In this document: piece after piece, positions 37,355 to 46,158 of the stretch
Layout of the letters: every line of letters begins with the position of its first letter
Position numbering within the stretch: the stretch's first letter is position 1
Assembly (NCBI GenBank): GCA_017541035.1
Contig: JAFXZW010000102.1
Span: 1 to 47,532, forward strand
DNA: 47,532 nt
Direction: 5' to 3'
DNA from: Eubacterium sp.
GTDB lineage: Bacteria > Bacillota > Clostridia > Lachnospirales > Lachnospiraceae
Notes under the pieces: model-generated
Databases searched by the model: none
Told to the model about the DNA's origin: nothing
Seen by the model: only the letters and a program-made list of their open reading frames with translations
Position numbers and translations under genes: made by a program

Positions 37355-38575
37355 ATGGCAAAAGAAAAGGTAGTACTTGCCTATTCAGGCGGACTGGATA
37401 CCACAGCCATCATTCCCTGGCTGAAAGAAAACTATGATTACGAAGTGATCTGTGTCTGTGTGGATGTCGGACAGGAGTCTGAGCTGGAGGGACTCGAAGA
37501 GAGAGCAAAATACTCCGGAGCAGAGAAGCTTTACATTCTGGATGTGATCGATGAATTCTGTGATGAATACATCCTTCCCACCGTAAAGGCTGACGCAGTC
37601 TACGAGAACAAGTATCTTCTCGGCACATCCTTTGCCCGCCCGCTGATCGCGAAGAAGCTGGTGGAGATTGCCCGCAAGGAAGGCGCAGTTGCCATCTGCC
37701 ACGGTGCTACCGGCAAGGGAAATGATCAGCTCCGTTTCGAGCTTTCCATCAAGGCCCTGGCACCGGACATCAGGATCATTGCCTGCTGGCGTGATCCCAA
37801 GTGGCAGTTTGATTCCCGTGAATCCGAGATTGCTTACTGCCAGAGCAAGGGAATCGACCTCCCCTTCGATGCAAAGCATTCCTACAGCCGTGACCGGAAC
37901 ATCTGGCACATCAGCCACGAAGGTCTGGAGCTGGAATCTCCCGCAAATGAGCCGAATTACAAGGATCTTCTGGTTCTGGGTGTCTCTCCGGAGGACGCTC
38001 CCGATGAGGGTGAGTACGTGGAAATGACCTTCGAAGCAGGCGCTCCGAAGTCTGTCAACGGCAAGGAAATGAAGATCTCCGATATCATCCGTGAGTTGAA
38101 CCGTCTGGGCGGCAAACACGGAGTTGGTATCATCGATATTGTGGAGAACCGCGTGGTCGGTATGAAGTCCCGTGGTGTATATGAAACTCCCGGCGGAACC
38201 ATCCTCATGGAAGCACATAAGCAGCTGGAGGAACTGGTTCTGGATCGTGACACGCTGGATTTCAAGCATCACATCGGTATTAAGTTCGCAGATCTGGTTT
38301 ACGAAGGAAAATGGTTCTGCCCCTTACGCGAGTCCCTGCAGGCCTTTGTCGAGAAGACCGATGAGCGCGTTACGGGAACCGTGAAATTCAAGCTGTATAA
38401 GGGAAATATCATCAAAGCCGGAACCACCTCTCCCTATACACTCTACTCCGAATCCATCGCCAGCTTCACAACCGGTGATCTCTATGATCATAAGGATGCT
38501 ACCGGATTCATCAACCTCTTCGGCCTTCCCATGAAGGTAAGAGCCATGCTGGATCAGGAGCGTGAAGGAAAGTAA
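37355..38575 (+). CDS. argG: Argininosuccinate synthase
   Basis: Condenses citrulline and aspartate with ATP in the seventh step of arginine synthesis. The PP-loop AYSGGLDTT (9-17) and [13 protein letters not shown] are diagnostic, and [16 protein letters not shown] is a typical segment. The ATG at 37355 follows AAAGGAG; an ATG 24 nt earlier is not preceded by a ribosome-binding site. The 406 residues match the family. argH, often next to argG, is missing here: a terminator follows directly. The gene is divergent from argCJB. Confidence 0.98.
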   Translation: MAKEKVVLAYSGGLDTTAIIPWLKENYDYEVICVCVDVGQESELEGLEERAKYSGAEKLYILDVIDEFCDEYILPTVKADAVYENKYLLGTSFARPLIAKKLVEIARKEGAVAICHGATGKGNDQLRFELSIKALAPDIRIIACWRDPKWQFDSRESEIAYCQSKGIDLPFDAKHSYSRDRNIWHISHEGLELESPANEPNYKDLLVLGVSPEDAPDEGEYVEMTFEAGAPKSVNGKEMKISDIIRELNRLGGKHGVGIIDIVENRVVGMKSRGVYETPGGTILMEAHKQLEELVLDRDTLDFKHHIGIKFADLVYEGKWFCPLRESLQAFVEKTDERVTGTVKFKLYKGNIIKAGTTSPYTLYSESIASFTTGDLYDHKDATGFINLFGLPMKVRAMLDQEREGK

Positions 38576-38584
38576 GTAAATCAT

Positions 38585-38617
38585 AGCCTGCTGCAGATCA
38601 CGCAGCAGGCTTTTTTT
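38585..38617 (+). terminator. argG terminator
   Basis: AGCCTGCTG/CAGCAGGCT followed by seven T residues, 10 nt after the stop codon. Confidence 0.9.
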
Positions 38618-38690
38618 ATGCCCTATGATCAAAGGGCGTTTGTCATTCCGGATGAGCTTCAGCCGGATCCCTCACCCTTCGGAATAATAG

Positions 38691-38723
38691 AAAAAGCCCT
38701 GTGGCAACACTGCCGCAGGGCCT
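38691..38723 (-). terminator. Terminator of the SleB-type hydrolase gene
   Basis: On the minus strand GGCCCTGCGGCA pairs with TGCCACAGGGCT and is followed by TTTTT. Confidence 0.85.
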
Positions 38724-38740
38724 GAAATCATTCTGTCATT

Positions 38741-40123
38741 TTAGTAGAAGAAGAGGATCTTACCATACTGTACACAGTAGGTCACCTTTGATCTGTTCAC
38801 CGCATTGGGGAACTTGAATCCAATGCAGGCTCCCACATTATTGATACCTGCCATTGCTTCCTGTGCCGCACGAAGTGCAGTGGAAGAACCTCCGTCCTTC
38901 AGCGCATTTGCGAAGTTCTTGGTCTTGCATGCTGTAAACTGATAAGGCTGATAGATTACCTCGGAAATGGTATTCGGATAGACTCCGGAGCGAACACGAT
39001 TCATAACAACATTCGCAACGGCCAGCTGCGCATCGTAGCACTCCGAACCCGACTCTGCATATACGATTGCAGCCAGCAGATACAGATCGGTTGTTGTGGT
39101 AGTAACTACCCTCTGTGTTACATTCGTTGAACCGTCTGCATCCCCTGCTTCGGGATTTGTGAGTGATGAACTCGAAGCGATCGCCTTTGAAGCGTACTTC
39201 TTTCCTTCCAGTTCTTTTGTCGCATCCTCAATCAGCTTCTTTTCCGTTGCAAGCAGTTCCTGATAATCAGCCTTGGCCTGCTTCAGATCCTCGATATCCT
39301 GTGTGCTGATCGCCTCAGCCATGATACCATCCGTTATAGAAACATACTCAGTGGATACAAATCCATAGCTTCCATCAGGGAGACGGATACATGTCCACTT
39401 ATCCGTGCTTCTGTCATCATCTACGATAAAATACTCACCTACGGAAGCAACGAAGTAGACATCGGATGTTGCATTTCCGTACATACGAACGCGGACGCGA
39501 TCCCGGATCACCGCAAAGGAAGCAAGATAATTCTCAACCTTCTCGGTTGCCTTTTCATCCGTCAGGATCAGATTGGTTGCAACATATCCTGTTACGCCAC
39601 CGGAGCTGATCTTCGTCCACTTATCTCCTGCCTCAACAACCTCACCCGTTGCACCTGCGAAAAGACGTCCGACAATTTCTGCTTTCTCATCTGCCTCTTC
39701 CCGGATATTGACTGAGTCCCTTTCAGTCAGGAACTTGCCCGACATATCATACTTTGCATTGGTCAGGGCCTGCACATCCTTCCGTGCCACCTTAACCTGC
39801 TGTTCCTCGGCGATCACCTGCTTCAGCTCTTCCGTCTGAATCTCACCGATCATGCTGGCCGGGTAAAGCATCAGGGTTTCGCCCTGATCTGCGGGATCTA
39901 CCGTACTCACCTCGGAAGTGATCTCATCCGCTTCTCCAATCATGGACTTATCATCCGCATCATTCTTTTTCCCGGAAAGATTCAGTATAACGACAACAAA
40001 GGCAATAACCGTTGCTACAACCATTACCGCCAGCGCATTCCGAACGATATAGCGTCCGGAGAAAATATACCGTTTTGCCTTATACTTCATCCTGTTGATC
40101 TTCAATTTGTTCCTCGTACTCAT
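38741..40123 (-). CDS. SleB-type cell wall hydrolase with two SH3-like domains
   Basis: Probable peptidoglycan hydrolase. A basic start and one membrane segment (about residues 30-50, ALAVMVVATVIAFVVVILNL) anchor it with the rest outside. Two bacterial SH3-like domains follow (about 130-190 and 195-255, with VNIREEADEKAEIVGRL and GSYGFVSTEYVSI), then a coiled region (270-310) and the C-terminal Hydrolase_2 domain (about 345-460; LLAAIVYAESGSECYDAQLAVANVVMNRV with the presumed catalytic Glu). SleB proteins are known as spore-cortex lytic enzymes, but the SH3 domains and membrane anchor fit a vegetative role as well. Two promoters and a WalR-like direct repeat lie upstream. Confidence 0.9.
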   Translation of the reverse strand: MSTRNKLKINRMKYKAKRYIFSGRYIVRNALAVMVVATVIAFVVVILNLSGKKNDADDKSMIGEADEITSEVSTVDPADQGETLMLYPASMIGEIQTEELKQVIAEEQQVKVARKDVQALTNAKYDMSGKFLTERDSVNIREEADEKAEIVGRLFAGATGEVVEAGDKWTKISSGGVTGYVATNLILTDEKATEKVENYLASFAVIRDRVRVRMYGNATSDVYFVASVGEYFIVDDDRSTDKWTCIRLPDGSYGFVSTEYVSITDGIMAEAISTQDIEDLKQAKADYQELLATEKKLIEDATKELEGKKYASKAIASSSSLTNPEAGDADGSTNVTQRVVTTTTTDLYLLAAIVYAESGSECYDAQLAVANVVMNRVRSGVYPNTISEVIYQPYQFTACKTKNFANALKDGGSSTALRAAQEAMAGINNVGACIGFKFPNAVNRSKVTYCVQYGKILFFY

Positions 40124-40149
40124 TTCTCAAAACCTTTTGTGGCAGTTTC

Positions 40150-40179
40150 ATTTTACTCTTCCTAAAAAGCAACTGTCAA
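40150..40179 (-). promoter_or_regulatory. Proximal promoter of the SleB-type gene
   Basis: Perfect TTGACA (40179-40174), an 18-bp spacer and TAAAAT (40155-40150). Confidence 0.6.
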
Positions 40180-40218
40180 CCGAATTCTTTGTGAAAACTC
40201 TGCAACGCGTCGCAAATC

Positions 40219-40255
40219 GTTACATTTTTTCTCTTTTTGTTACAGTTCTGTTACG
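40219..40255 (-). promoter_or_regulatory. WalR-like direct repeat upstream of the SleB-type gene
   Basis: CGTAAC-N5-TGTAAC (40255-40239) matches the WalR/YycF consensus TGTWAH-N5-TGTWAH at 11 of 12 positions; a third TGTAAC is at 40224-40219. WalRK is known to control wall hydrolases in Firmicutes. Confidence 0.45.
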
Positions 40256-40263
40256 CATGATGA

Positions 40264-40292
40264 ATAGTATCACGTTCCTATTTCTATGTCAA
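40264..40292 (-). promoter_or_regulatory. Distal promoter of the SleB-type gene
   Basis: Perfect TTGACA (40292-40287), a 17-bp spacer and TACTAT (40269-40264) with an extended TGA. It overlaps the downstream edge of the preceding operon's terminator. Confidence 0.65.
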
Positions 40293-40296
40293 GTAT

Positions 40297-40370
40297 AAAA
40301 AAAGGGGAAAAAGTGGTGTCCTTTTGGGCACATTGCCTCCACCCGTACTCCACAGACACCTTTTTTTCCC
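40297..40370 (-). terminator. Terminator of the pheST-queA-amidase-like operon
   Basis: GGGAAAAA..GGTGTC pairs with GACACC..TTTTTCCC around a large internal structure, followed by TTTTTTT on the minus strand. Confidence 0.7.
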
Positions 40371-40399
40371 TTTTTTCCGTCATTTTTCACAAGTTATGT

Positions 40400-41488
40400 C
40401 TACTCACCTGTGGGATGTGTATCCTGCCCCGCTTCGCTTTGACGCTGTTCCGAATCCGGTTCTGCCTCCCCCTGATCCTTACTCTCCTCCTGCTCATCCT
40501 TCCAGGCAAAGTAACTGTCTATGCCATTTGCCAGGCCCCGGACCATCAGTTTCTGGTACTCGGCATCGGAAAGCCTCCGATCCTCTTCCTCATTGGAGAG
40601 AAAACCCATTTCGATCACCGCTGCGGGCTTCCTGGCATAATTTAGAAATGTCATATCCGCCGTCTGAATGATACCCAGACGGTTCTGCTCCGTAAGAAGA
40701 CAGCTTTCCGTAAGCATCGCATTTGCCAGATAAAAGCAGCTTTGGTAATATTTTGCTTTCTCCTCATCCACCGGAGCCACAAAACCCAGGATTCCGTTAG
40801 TCCCTGCTTCTGCAGAGCTTTGAGCTGCAAGCCGGATCATGATCTCCGCTTCGCTGGCATTCCCCGCTACGGCACGTTCCGCATTGCTGAGAGAAATGGT
40901 AGAGGATACTCTGGACAGGATCACCGTGTAACCCCGCAGTTCCAGTTCATGCTTCAACTGCTCCGCCATATTCAGTGTCAGCTCATATTCAAAGGTCCCT
41001 GTTGCTGTACCGATTGCACCCTTTGTCATCTTCTGCTTCGTCGGTCTTTCACTATCAGGGAAAAGCGGCTCCTTCCCGGCATCCGCATAAATCTGCTTTG
41101 CCGGATCGATGAATACCACATGGGTGTTCACCTTTGCCTGCTTCTCTTCGGCCCATTTCATCTCCGTCAGCTTTACCCGGCCGGATTCTACATATAATAT
41201 AGTGTCATTCAGACGGATCCGGTTCCAGCCTTCCTTGATACCGGTCCGGCGCAGATTCACTCCGGCTTTTACCGTCGTATACTTCTCGCTCATTGTATCC
41301 GGAAGCCGGTAGATCACCGTTTCATCCTTCGTTGTCACCACATAGTCTTTGGTCGTAGTAAAACCGGCCTTAAGCTCATCCGGGTTCAAGGCCTCCGTCA
41401 ACTCCTCCTTCTTCCCGCATGCCGCAAGGAAGAACGCGGCAAATACAAATAAGAAGAGAAAATATGAAATTCTTCTCTTTAAAGTCAT
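40400..41488 (-). CDS. Lipoprotein with SH3-like and degenerate amidase_3 domains
   Basis: Related to N-acetylmuramoyl-L-alanine amidases but probably inactive. A lipobox (FFLAAC, Cys at about 24) marks a lipoprotein. An SH3-like domain covers about 55-105 (AGVNLRRTGIKEGWNRIRL), and the amidase fold about 115-330. The first zinc His (normally DPGHGG) is replaced in FIDPAKQI; the second (normally SIHAN) is replaced in IRLAAQ; the zinc Glu (EYELTLN) and the catalytic Glu (VIEMGFLSNEEE) remain. The C-terminus is an acidic, Gln-rich tail. The gene starts 14 nt after queA, so it belongs to that operon. It may bind peptidoglycan or regulate a partner amidase; that is inference. Confidence 0.85.
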   Translation of the reverse strand: MTLKRRISYFLFLFVFAAFFLAACGKKEELTEALNPDELKAGFTTTKDYVVTTKDETVIYRLPDTMSEKYTTVKAGVNLRRTGIKEGWNRIRLNDTILYVESGRVKLTEMKWAEEKQAKVNTHVVFIDPAKQIYADAGKEPLFPDSERPTKQKMTKGAIGTATGTFEYELTLNMAEQLKHELELRGYTVILSRVSSTISLSNAERAVAGNASEAEIMIRLAAQSSAEAGTNGILGFVAPVDEEKAKYYQSCFYLANAMLTESCLLTEQNRLGIIQTADMTFLNYARKPAAVIEMGFLSNEEEDRRLSDAEYQKLMVRGLANGIDSYFAWKDEQEESKDQGEAEPDSEQRQSEAGQDTHPTGE

Positions 41489-41502
41489 TCTTCCGATATT
41501 CC

Positions 41503-42528
41503 TTATAACAGCAGCATGGCATCACCGAAGGAGAAAAACCGGTATCTCTCCTCCACTGCCGTCCGGTATGCTTCCAATACATGTTCTCTGTCATAGAAAG
41601 CGGATACCAGCATGATCAGCGTAGATTCCGGCAGATGAAAAGTCGTGATCAGTGCATCCACCACCCGGCAGGTATAACCCGGATAGATGAAAATATTCGT
41701 CCAACCGCTGGTGGCTTTCAGAGGCAGGCCCTGTCCCGCCACGGTTTCCAGTGTCCGCGTGCTGGTGGTCCCCACCGAGATCACACGCCCTCCCTCCGCT
41801 TTCGTCTGATTGATCAGATCCGCCGCTTCCTGCGGCAGTTCATAGTATTCGCTGTGCATTTCATGTTCTTCCACCGTTTCCGCCTTTACCGGGCGAAAGG
41901 TGCCCAGTCCCACATGCAGCGTCAGGCGCGCGATCCGAACGCCCTTCTCTTCGAGGGAAGCAAGAAGCTCCTCCGTAAAATGCAGTCCGGCGGTGGGTGC
42001 CGCTGCAGAGCCCGCATTTTTTGCATAAACAGTCTGATACCGTTCTCTGTCTGCAAGCTTGTGAGTGATATAGGGTGGAAGAGGCATTTCACCCAGCCGG
42101 TCCAAAAGCTCCTCCCAGATTCCCTGATAGGAAAAACGGATCAGCCGGTTTCCGCCGGATACGATATCTTCTATGGTTCCCGTCAGCAATCCGTCGCCAA
42201 AGCTTACCTCCGCGCCCGGACGCAGCTTTTTTCCGGGCCGCACCAAAGCCTCCCAGACATCATTTCCCCGATTTCTGAGCAACAGTACCTCAATTGCCGC
42301 ACCCGTATCCTTCTTTACGCCCAGAAGACGGGCGGGAATTACCCGGGTTTCATTGATCACAAGACAATCCCCCGGGCGAAGATACTCCTCCAGGTCACGG
42401 AAATGTCTGTGTTCTATGGTATGCTCCTTCCGGTTCAGAACCATCAGCCGCGAATCACTTCGCATAAGGAGCGGATCCTGAGCGATCAGTTCCTCCGGAA
42501 GGTCGTAATAAAAATCCGAAACATTCAT
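41503..42528 (-). CDS. queA: S-adenosylmethionine:tRNA ribosyltransferase-isomerase
   Basis: Makes epoxyqueuosine at the tRNA wobble position from 7-aminomethyl-7-deazaguanine, using SAM as ribosyl donor. Typical blocks: the start [48 protein letters not shown] and [14 protein letters not shown]. The 341 residues match the family. tgt and yajC, common neighbours, are not here; instead it lies between pheT and the amidase-like lipoprotein gene with gaps of 13 and 14 nt, indicating one operon. The ribosome-binding site overlaps the pheT stop region. Confidence 0.97.
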   Translation of the reverse strand: MNVSDFYYDLPEELIAQDPLLMRSDSRLMVLNRKEHTIEHRHFRDLEEYLRPGDCLVINETRVIPARLLGVKKDTGAAIEVLLLRNRGNDVWEALVRPGKKLRPGAEVSFGDGLLTGTIEDIVSGGNRLIRFSYQGIWEELLDRLGEMPLPPYITHKLADRERYQTVYAKNAGSAAAPTAGLHFTEELLASLEEKGVRIARLTLHVGLGTFRPVKAETVEEHEMHSEYYELPQEAADLINQTKAEGGRVISVGTTSTRTLETVAGQGLPLKATSGWTNIFIYPGYTCRVVDALITTFHLPESTLIMLVSAFYDREHVLEAYRTAVEERYRFFSFGDAMLLL

Positions 42529-42541
42529 GAAGCCACTCCGT

Positions 42542-44974
42542 TTACCGGCGCAGGGATACCCCTATCTTCTCAAGCCCTGCCAGTATCTTGTCGATTTTTT
42601 CATTTACTTCGGCATCGGAAAGAGTGCGGTCCGATGCACGGAAGAGCAGGCTGTAGGCGAGAGACTTCTTTCCCTCTCCCAGCTGTTCACCCTCATAGAT
42701 ATCAAAGAGGGAAACCGTTTCCAGAAGCGCACCGCCACATTTCCGAATAACCTTCTCGATATCCCCGGACAATACGGACTTATCCGCTACCAGAGCCAGA
42801 TCCCTGCTTGCACCCGGGAACTTGGCCACACCGATATATTTAATATCAAAGCGTGCCAGCGATGTAACCGTCTCCATATCGAGAACGGCTGCAAAGCAGT
42901 CACCCTTCATATCATAATTCTCCACAACTTCCGGATGAACCTGCCCGATATATCCAATCAGAAGCTCACCCTTGCGGATCTCAGCCTGACGGCCGGGATG
43001 CAGGAAGGGATAATCCTTCACAGGAACAAACTCCACATCCTTTTCAAACTTCAGATGATCAAAGAGTTCCTCCACAACGCCCTTCAGTGTAAAGAAGTCA
43101 CCATCCCCGTACATTCCCAGCGTGAGCTTCAGTTTCTCATCCGGAAGCTCTGTCAGAGGAAGGGAATGAGGAATATAGACATTTCCCAGCTCATACAGCC
43201 GGACATTCTTGTTCCGTCTGTTGAAGTTCGTGGCCAGAGAGGTCATCATACCGGAGAGGGTAGTTGTACGCATGATACTGAAATCCTCTCCCAGAGGATT
43301 ACTGATCCTGATCGCCGCACGTAAGGGATGATCCGCCGGAAGCAGTAATTTATCAAATACCTTCGGACTTTCAAAGGAATAATTCATACCGCCGGAGAAT
43401 CCGCAAGCCTCCACCACGGTCCGGACTACGCCCTGGATCTGTCTATGATACGGCAGACCTCCGATTCCTGCGGAAACAGTGGTCAGCGTAGAAGGAATCT
43501 TGTCATAACCGTAGAAACGAGCTACCTCCTCTGCCAGATCAGCCATACAGTTCAGATCCTGGCGGAAGGTGGGGATCGTCAGTTCTCTTTTTTCTTCATT
43601 ATAGGAAAGACCGAGACTGTGGAAATAATGCAGCATGGTGGCCTCGGGAACGGAGAGTCCCAGAAGGCGGTTCATCTTCTCAGGTTCAAAGGGAAGAACC
43701 TTCGGTGCTACGGGATTGGGATATACATCTACCGCTCCCTTCAGAACGGTACCGCAGTTCATTTCTTCGATCAGCTGGCAGGCCCGGTTAATGGCCTCCT
43801 CCGCAAGGTTAGGATCCAGCCCTTTTTCGAACTTTCCGGCTGCATCCGTCCGGAGGCCCAGTCTCCGCTCGGACAGACGGATATTCGTTCCGTCAAAGCA
43901 GGCCGCCTCGAAAAGGAGAGTGGTCATGGTATCCGTAACCATGGAATTCTCACCGCCCATGATACCGCCGATGGCAACCTCCTTTTCACCGTCGCAGATC
44001 ATCAGAACATCCTTATCCAGTGTGCGTTCCACGCCATCCAATGTTTTGAAGACATCCCCATCCGCCGCACGGCGCACGATGATCTCGTTTTTGGCAATGG
44101 TGGACAGATCGAAAGCATGCATCGGCTGTCCGTACTCTTCCATTACGTAGTTGGTGATATCCACGATATTATTTATGGGGCGGATTCCCTGGGAACGAAG
44201 TCTCTGCTGCATCCACTTCGGTGACGGTCCGATCTTTATATCCTTCACAACTCTGGCAATATACCGCTTGCAGAGGTCAGGATCCTGAATTGTTACCTTG
44301 ATGTAATCTTCGGTTTTTTCCTCTGATTCCTCCTTCACGGTTACCTCCGGCAGATGGAGGGGCTTGTCAAATGTAACGGCAGCCTCCCGTGCCATACCAA
44401 TAATGGAGAAGCAGTCCACACGGTTAGAAGTAATCTCATATTCTACATTTGTATCATCCAGTCCCAGCGCATGTATCGCATCATCTCCGGGTTTTACACC
44501 GGCATCTGCCGGAAAAACATAAACTCCGTCCTCCGGTGCTTCCGGATACAATTCGCGGGAAGAACCAAGCTCCTCAATGGCGCACATCATGCCAAAGGAC
44601 TCCACGCCTCTCAGCTTGCCCTTTTTGATCCTGATCCCGTCAGGAGGAAGCTCACCTCCGTCATGGCCGCCGGCTACACGACCGCCGTCCAATACGGTAG
44701 GAACCAGATCTCCTTCCTTAACATTCGGAGCTCCGGTCACGATCTGGATCGGCTCCTCCTGTCCCACATCAACCTTGCAGATCACCAGCTTATCCGCATC
44801 GGGATGACGCTCAATGGACAGGATATGACCTACCACGATCTTGTCCAGGTTCTTGTTATATTTTTTATAATTCTCCACATGGGAACCGGACAGTGTGATC
44901 CGGTCCACAAATTCCTCAGGGGTTACGTCCAGGTCCGGAACGTATGCCTTTATCCAGGAAAGGGGTGTATTCAT
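42542..44974 (-). CDS. pheT: Phenylalanyl-tRNA synthetase beta subunit
   Basis: Non-catalytic but essential subunit of the heterotetrameric synthetase; holds the editing site and anticodon-binding parts. From the ATG at 44974 (GGAGG nine bases upstream) it has 810 residues, the normal size; an upstream in-frame start would add 12 residues. Order: N-terminal tRNA-binding OB domain (about 40-155, [17 protein letters not shown]), B3/B4 editing domain, B5 domain, the synthetase-like core and a C-terminal ferredoxin-fold anticodon-binding domain ([20 protein letters not shown]). It follows pheS with a gap of about 55 nt. Confidence 0.97.
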   Translation of the reverse strand: MNTPLSWIKAYVPDLDVTPEEFVDRITLSGSHVENYKKYNKNLDKIVVGHILSIERHPDADKLVICKVDVGQEEPIQIVTGAPNVKEGDLVPTVLDGGRVAGGHDGGELPPDGIRIKKGKLRGVESFGMMCAIEELGSSRELYPEAPEDGVYVFPADAGVKPGDDAIHALGLDDTNVEYEITSNRVDCFSIIGMAREAAVTFDKPLHLPEVTVKEESEEKTEDYIKVTIQDPDLCKRYIARVVKDIKIGPSPKWMQQRLRSQGIRPINNIVDITNYVMEEYGQPMHAFDLSTIAKNEIIVRRAADGDVFKTLDGVERTLDKDVLMICDGEKEVAIGGIMGGENSMVTDTMTTLLFEAACFDGTNIRLSERRLGLRTDAAGKFEKGLDPNLAEEAINRACQLIEEMNCGTVLKGAVDVYPNPVAPKVLPFEPEKMNRLLGLSVPEATMLHYFHSLGLSYNEEKRELTIPTFRQDLNCMADLAEEVARFYGYDKIPSTLTTVSAGIGGLPYHRQIQGVVRTVVEACGFSGGMNYSFESPKVFDKLLLPADHPLRAAIRISNPLGEDFSIMRTTTLSGMMTSLATNFNRRNKNVRLYELGNVYIPHSLPLTELPDEKLKLTLGMYGDGDFFTLKGVVEELFDHLKFEKDVEFVPVKDYPFLHPGRQAEIRKGELLIGYIGQVHPEVVENYDMKGDCFAAVLDMETVTSLARFDIKYIGVAKFPGASRDLALVADKSVLSGDIEKVIRKCGGALLETVSLFDIYEGEQLGEGKKSLAYSLLFRASDRTLSDAEVNEKIDKILAGLEKIGVSLRR

Positions 44975-45028
44975 CTCATTTATCCTCCTTGTCGTAATCA
45001 GATCTCTCACATCGCCTGTCTAACCAGA

Positions 45029-46048
45029 TCAAAACTGTCCCAGGAAACGTACATCATTTTCATACAGCAGACGCATGTCATCGATCTCATACTTCAGCAG
45101 TGCCACACGCTCCAGGCCGATTCCGAAAGCAAAGCCGGAATAAACCTCAGGATCGATTCCGCACATTTCCAGAACATGGGGATGAACCATACCGCAGCCA
45201 AGAATCTCGATCCAGCCGGACCCCTTGCAGACGGAGCAGCCCTTTCCTCCGCACTTGAAGCATGTCACATCTACCTCAGCCGAAGGCTCAGTGAAGGGGA
45301 AATGATGCGGCCGGAGCTTCGTCTTCGTCTCCGGTCCGAAGAAACTGGTTGCAAACTGATCCAGCGTTCCCTTCAGATCCGCCATGGTAACCCCCTCGCC
45401 TACCACCAGGCCTTCTACCTGATGGAAGGAAGGACTATGGGTCGCATCCACCTCATCCGAACGGAAAACGCGTCCCGGAGAAATGATCTTGATGGGGAGT
45501 TTCCCTTTCTCCATGATCCGTGCCTGCACGGAGGAGGTCTGCGTCCGGAGAAGAATATCCTTAGTGATATAGAAGGTATCCTGCTCATCCTTGGCAGGGT
45601 GATTTGCCGGAATATTCAACAGCTCGAAATTGTAGCGGTCATATTCTACCTCGGGGCCTTCCACCACTTCATAGCCCATACCGATAAATACCCGTTCCAG
45701 ATCCTCCAGAGCGATCTGGTTGGGATGTCTGTGTCCACGAAGAGCTCTGACACCCGGAAGAGTCACATCGATCGTTTCCCTCTTCAGACGTTCCGTCAGC
45801 AAAGCATGCTTCAGCTCCTGCTTCTTTTTTTGCAGTGCATCCTCCAGAACAGCACGTACCTCATTAACCTGCTGACCCACCTTCGGACGTTCCTCCGGTG
45901 ACAGGTCCTTCATTCCCTTCAGGATCTGCGTCAGTTCTCCCTTTTTACCGAGAATCGCGACACGAATCTCCTCCAGTGCCTCCTGATTACCTGATTCGGC
46001 AATCTTTGCTTCCGCTGCTTCTCTGATCTTCTGAAGCGCTGTATTCAT
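45029..46048 (-). CDS. pheS: Phenylalanyl-tRNA synthetase alpha subunit
   Basis: Catalytic class II subunit. An N-terminal coiled coil (about 1-85) precedes the core with HPxHP-like HPLREPxx replaced by the usual bacterial HRHPNQ segment, motif 2 (FRSDEVDATHSPSFHQVEG) and motif 3 (FGIGLERVALLKYEIDDMR). The 339 residues match the family. AGGAGG precedes the ATG. No T-box leader was recognised in the 110-nt upstream gap, which instead holds the terminator of the preceding gene, and no clear promoter was seen. Confidence 0.97.
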   Translation of the reverse strand: MNTALQKIREAAEAKIAESGNQEALEEIRVAILGKKGELTQILKGMKDLSPEERPKVGQQVNEVRAVLEDALQKKKQELKHALLTERLKRETIDVTLPGVRALRGHRHPNQIALEDLERVFIGMGYEVVEGPEVEYDRYNFELLNIPANHPAKDEQDTFYITKDILLRTQTSSVQARIMEKGKLPIKIISPGRVFRSDEVDATHSPSFHQVEGLVVGEGVTMADLKGTLDQFATSFFGPETKTKLRPHHFPFTEPSAEVDVTCFKCGGKGCSVCKGSGWIEILGCGMVHPHVLEMCGIDPEVYSGFAFGIGLERVALLKYEIDDMRLLYENDVRFLGQF

Positions 46049-46087
46049 CTTTCTTCCTCCTGTATCAAATGTATCATGCCATCGCGT

Positions 46088-46120
46088 AAAAACTCCCTCT
46101 GCCGTGTATCCGGCAGAGGG
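46088..46120 (-). terminator. Terminator after the DSAF-repeat protein gene
   Basis: CCCTCTGCCG/CGGCAGAGGG with a 6-nt loop, then GAGTTTTT on the minus strand. Confidence 0.85.
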
Positions 46121-46158
46121 CTGATTTTACTCTCCACATCAATTAACGCCTGTAAACA

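Noticed and set aside
44354..45901. 515-codon plus-strand frame opposite pheT and pheS
   Set aside because: Antisense shadow of two well-supported synthetase genes.
46049..46158. T-box riboswitch before pheS
   Set aside because: The gap is too short and lacks the specifier stem and the TGGNACCGCG-type box; the only hairpin is the terminator of the preceding gene.
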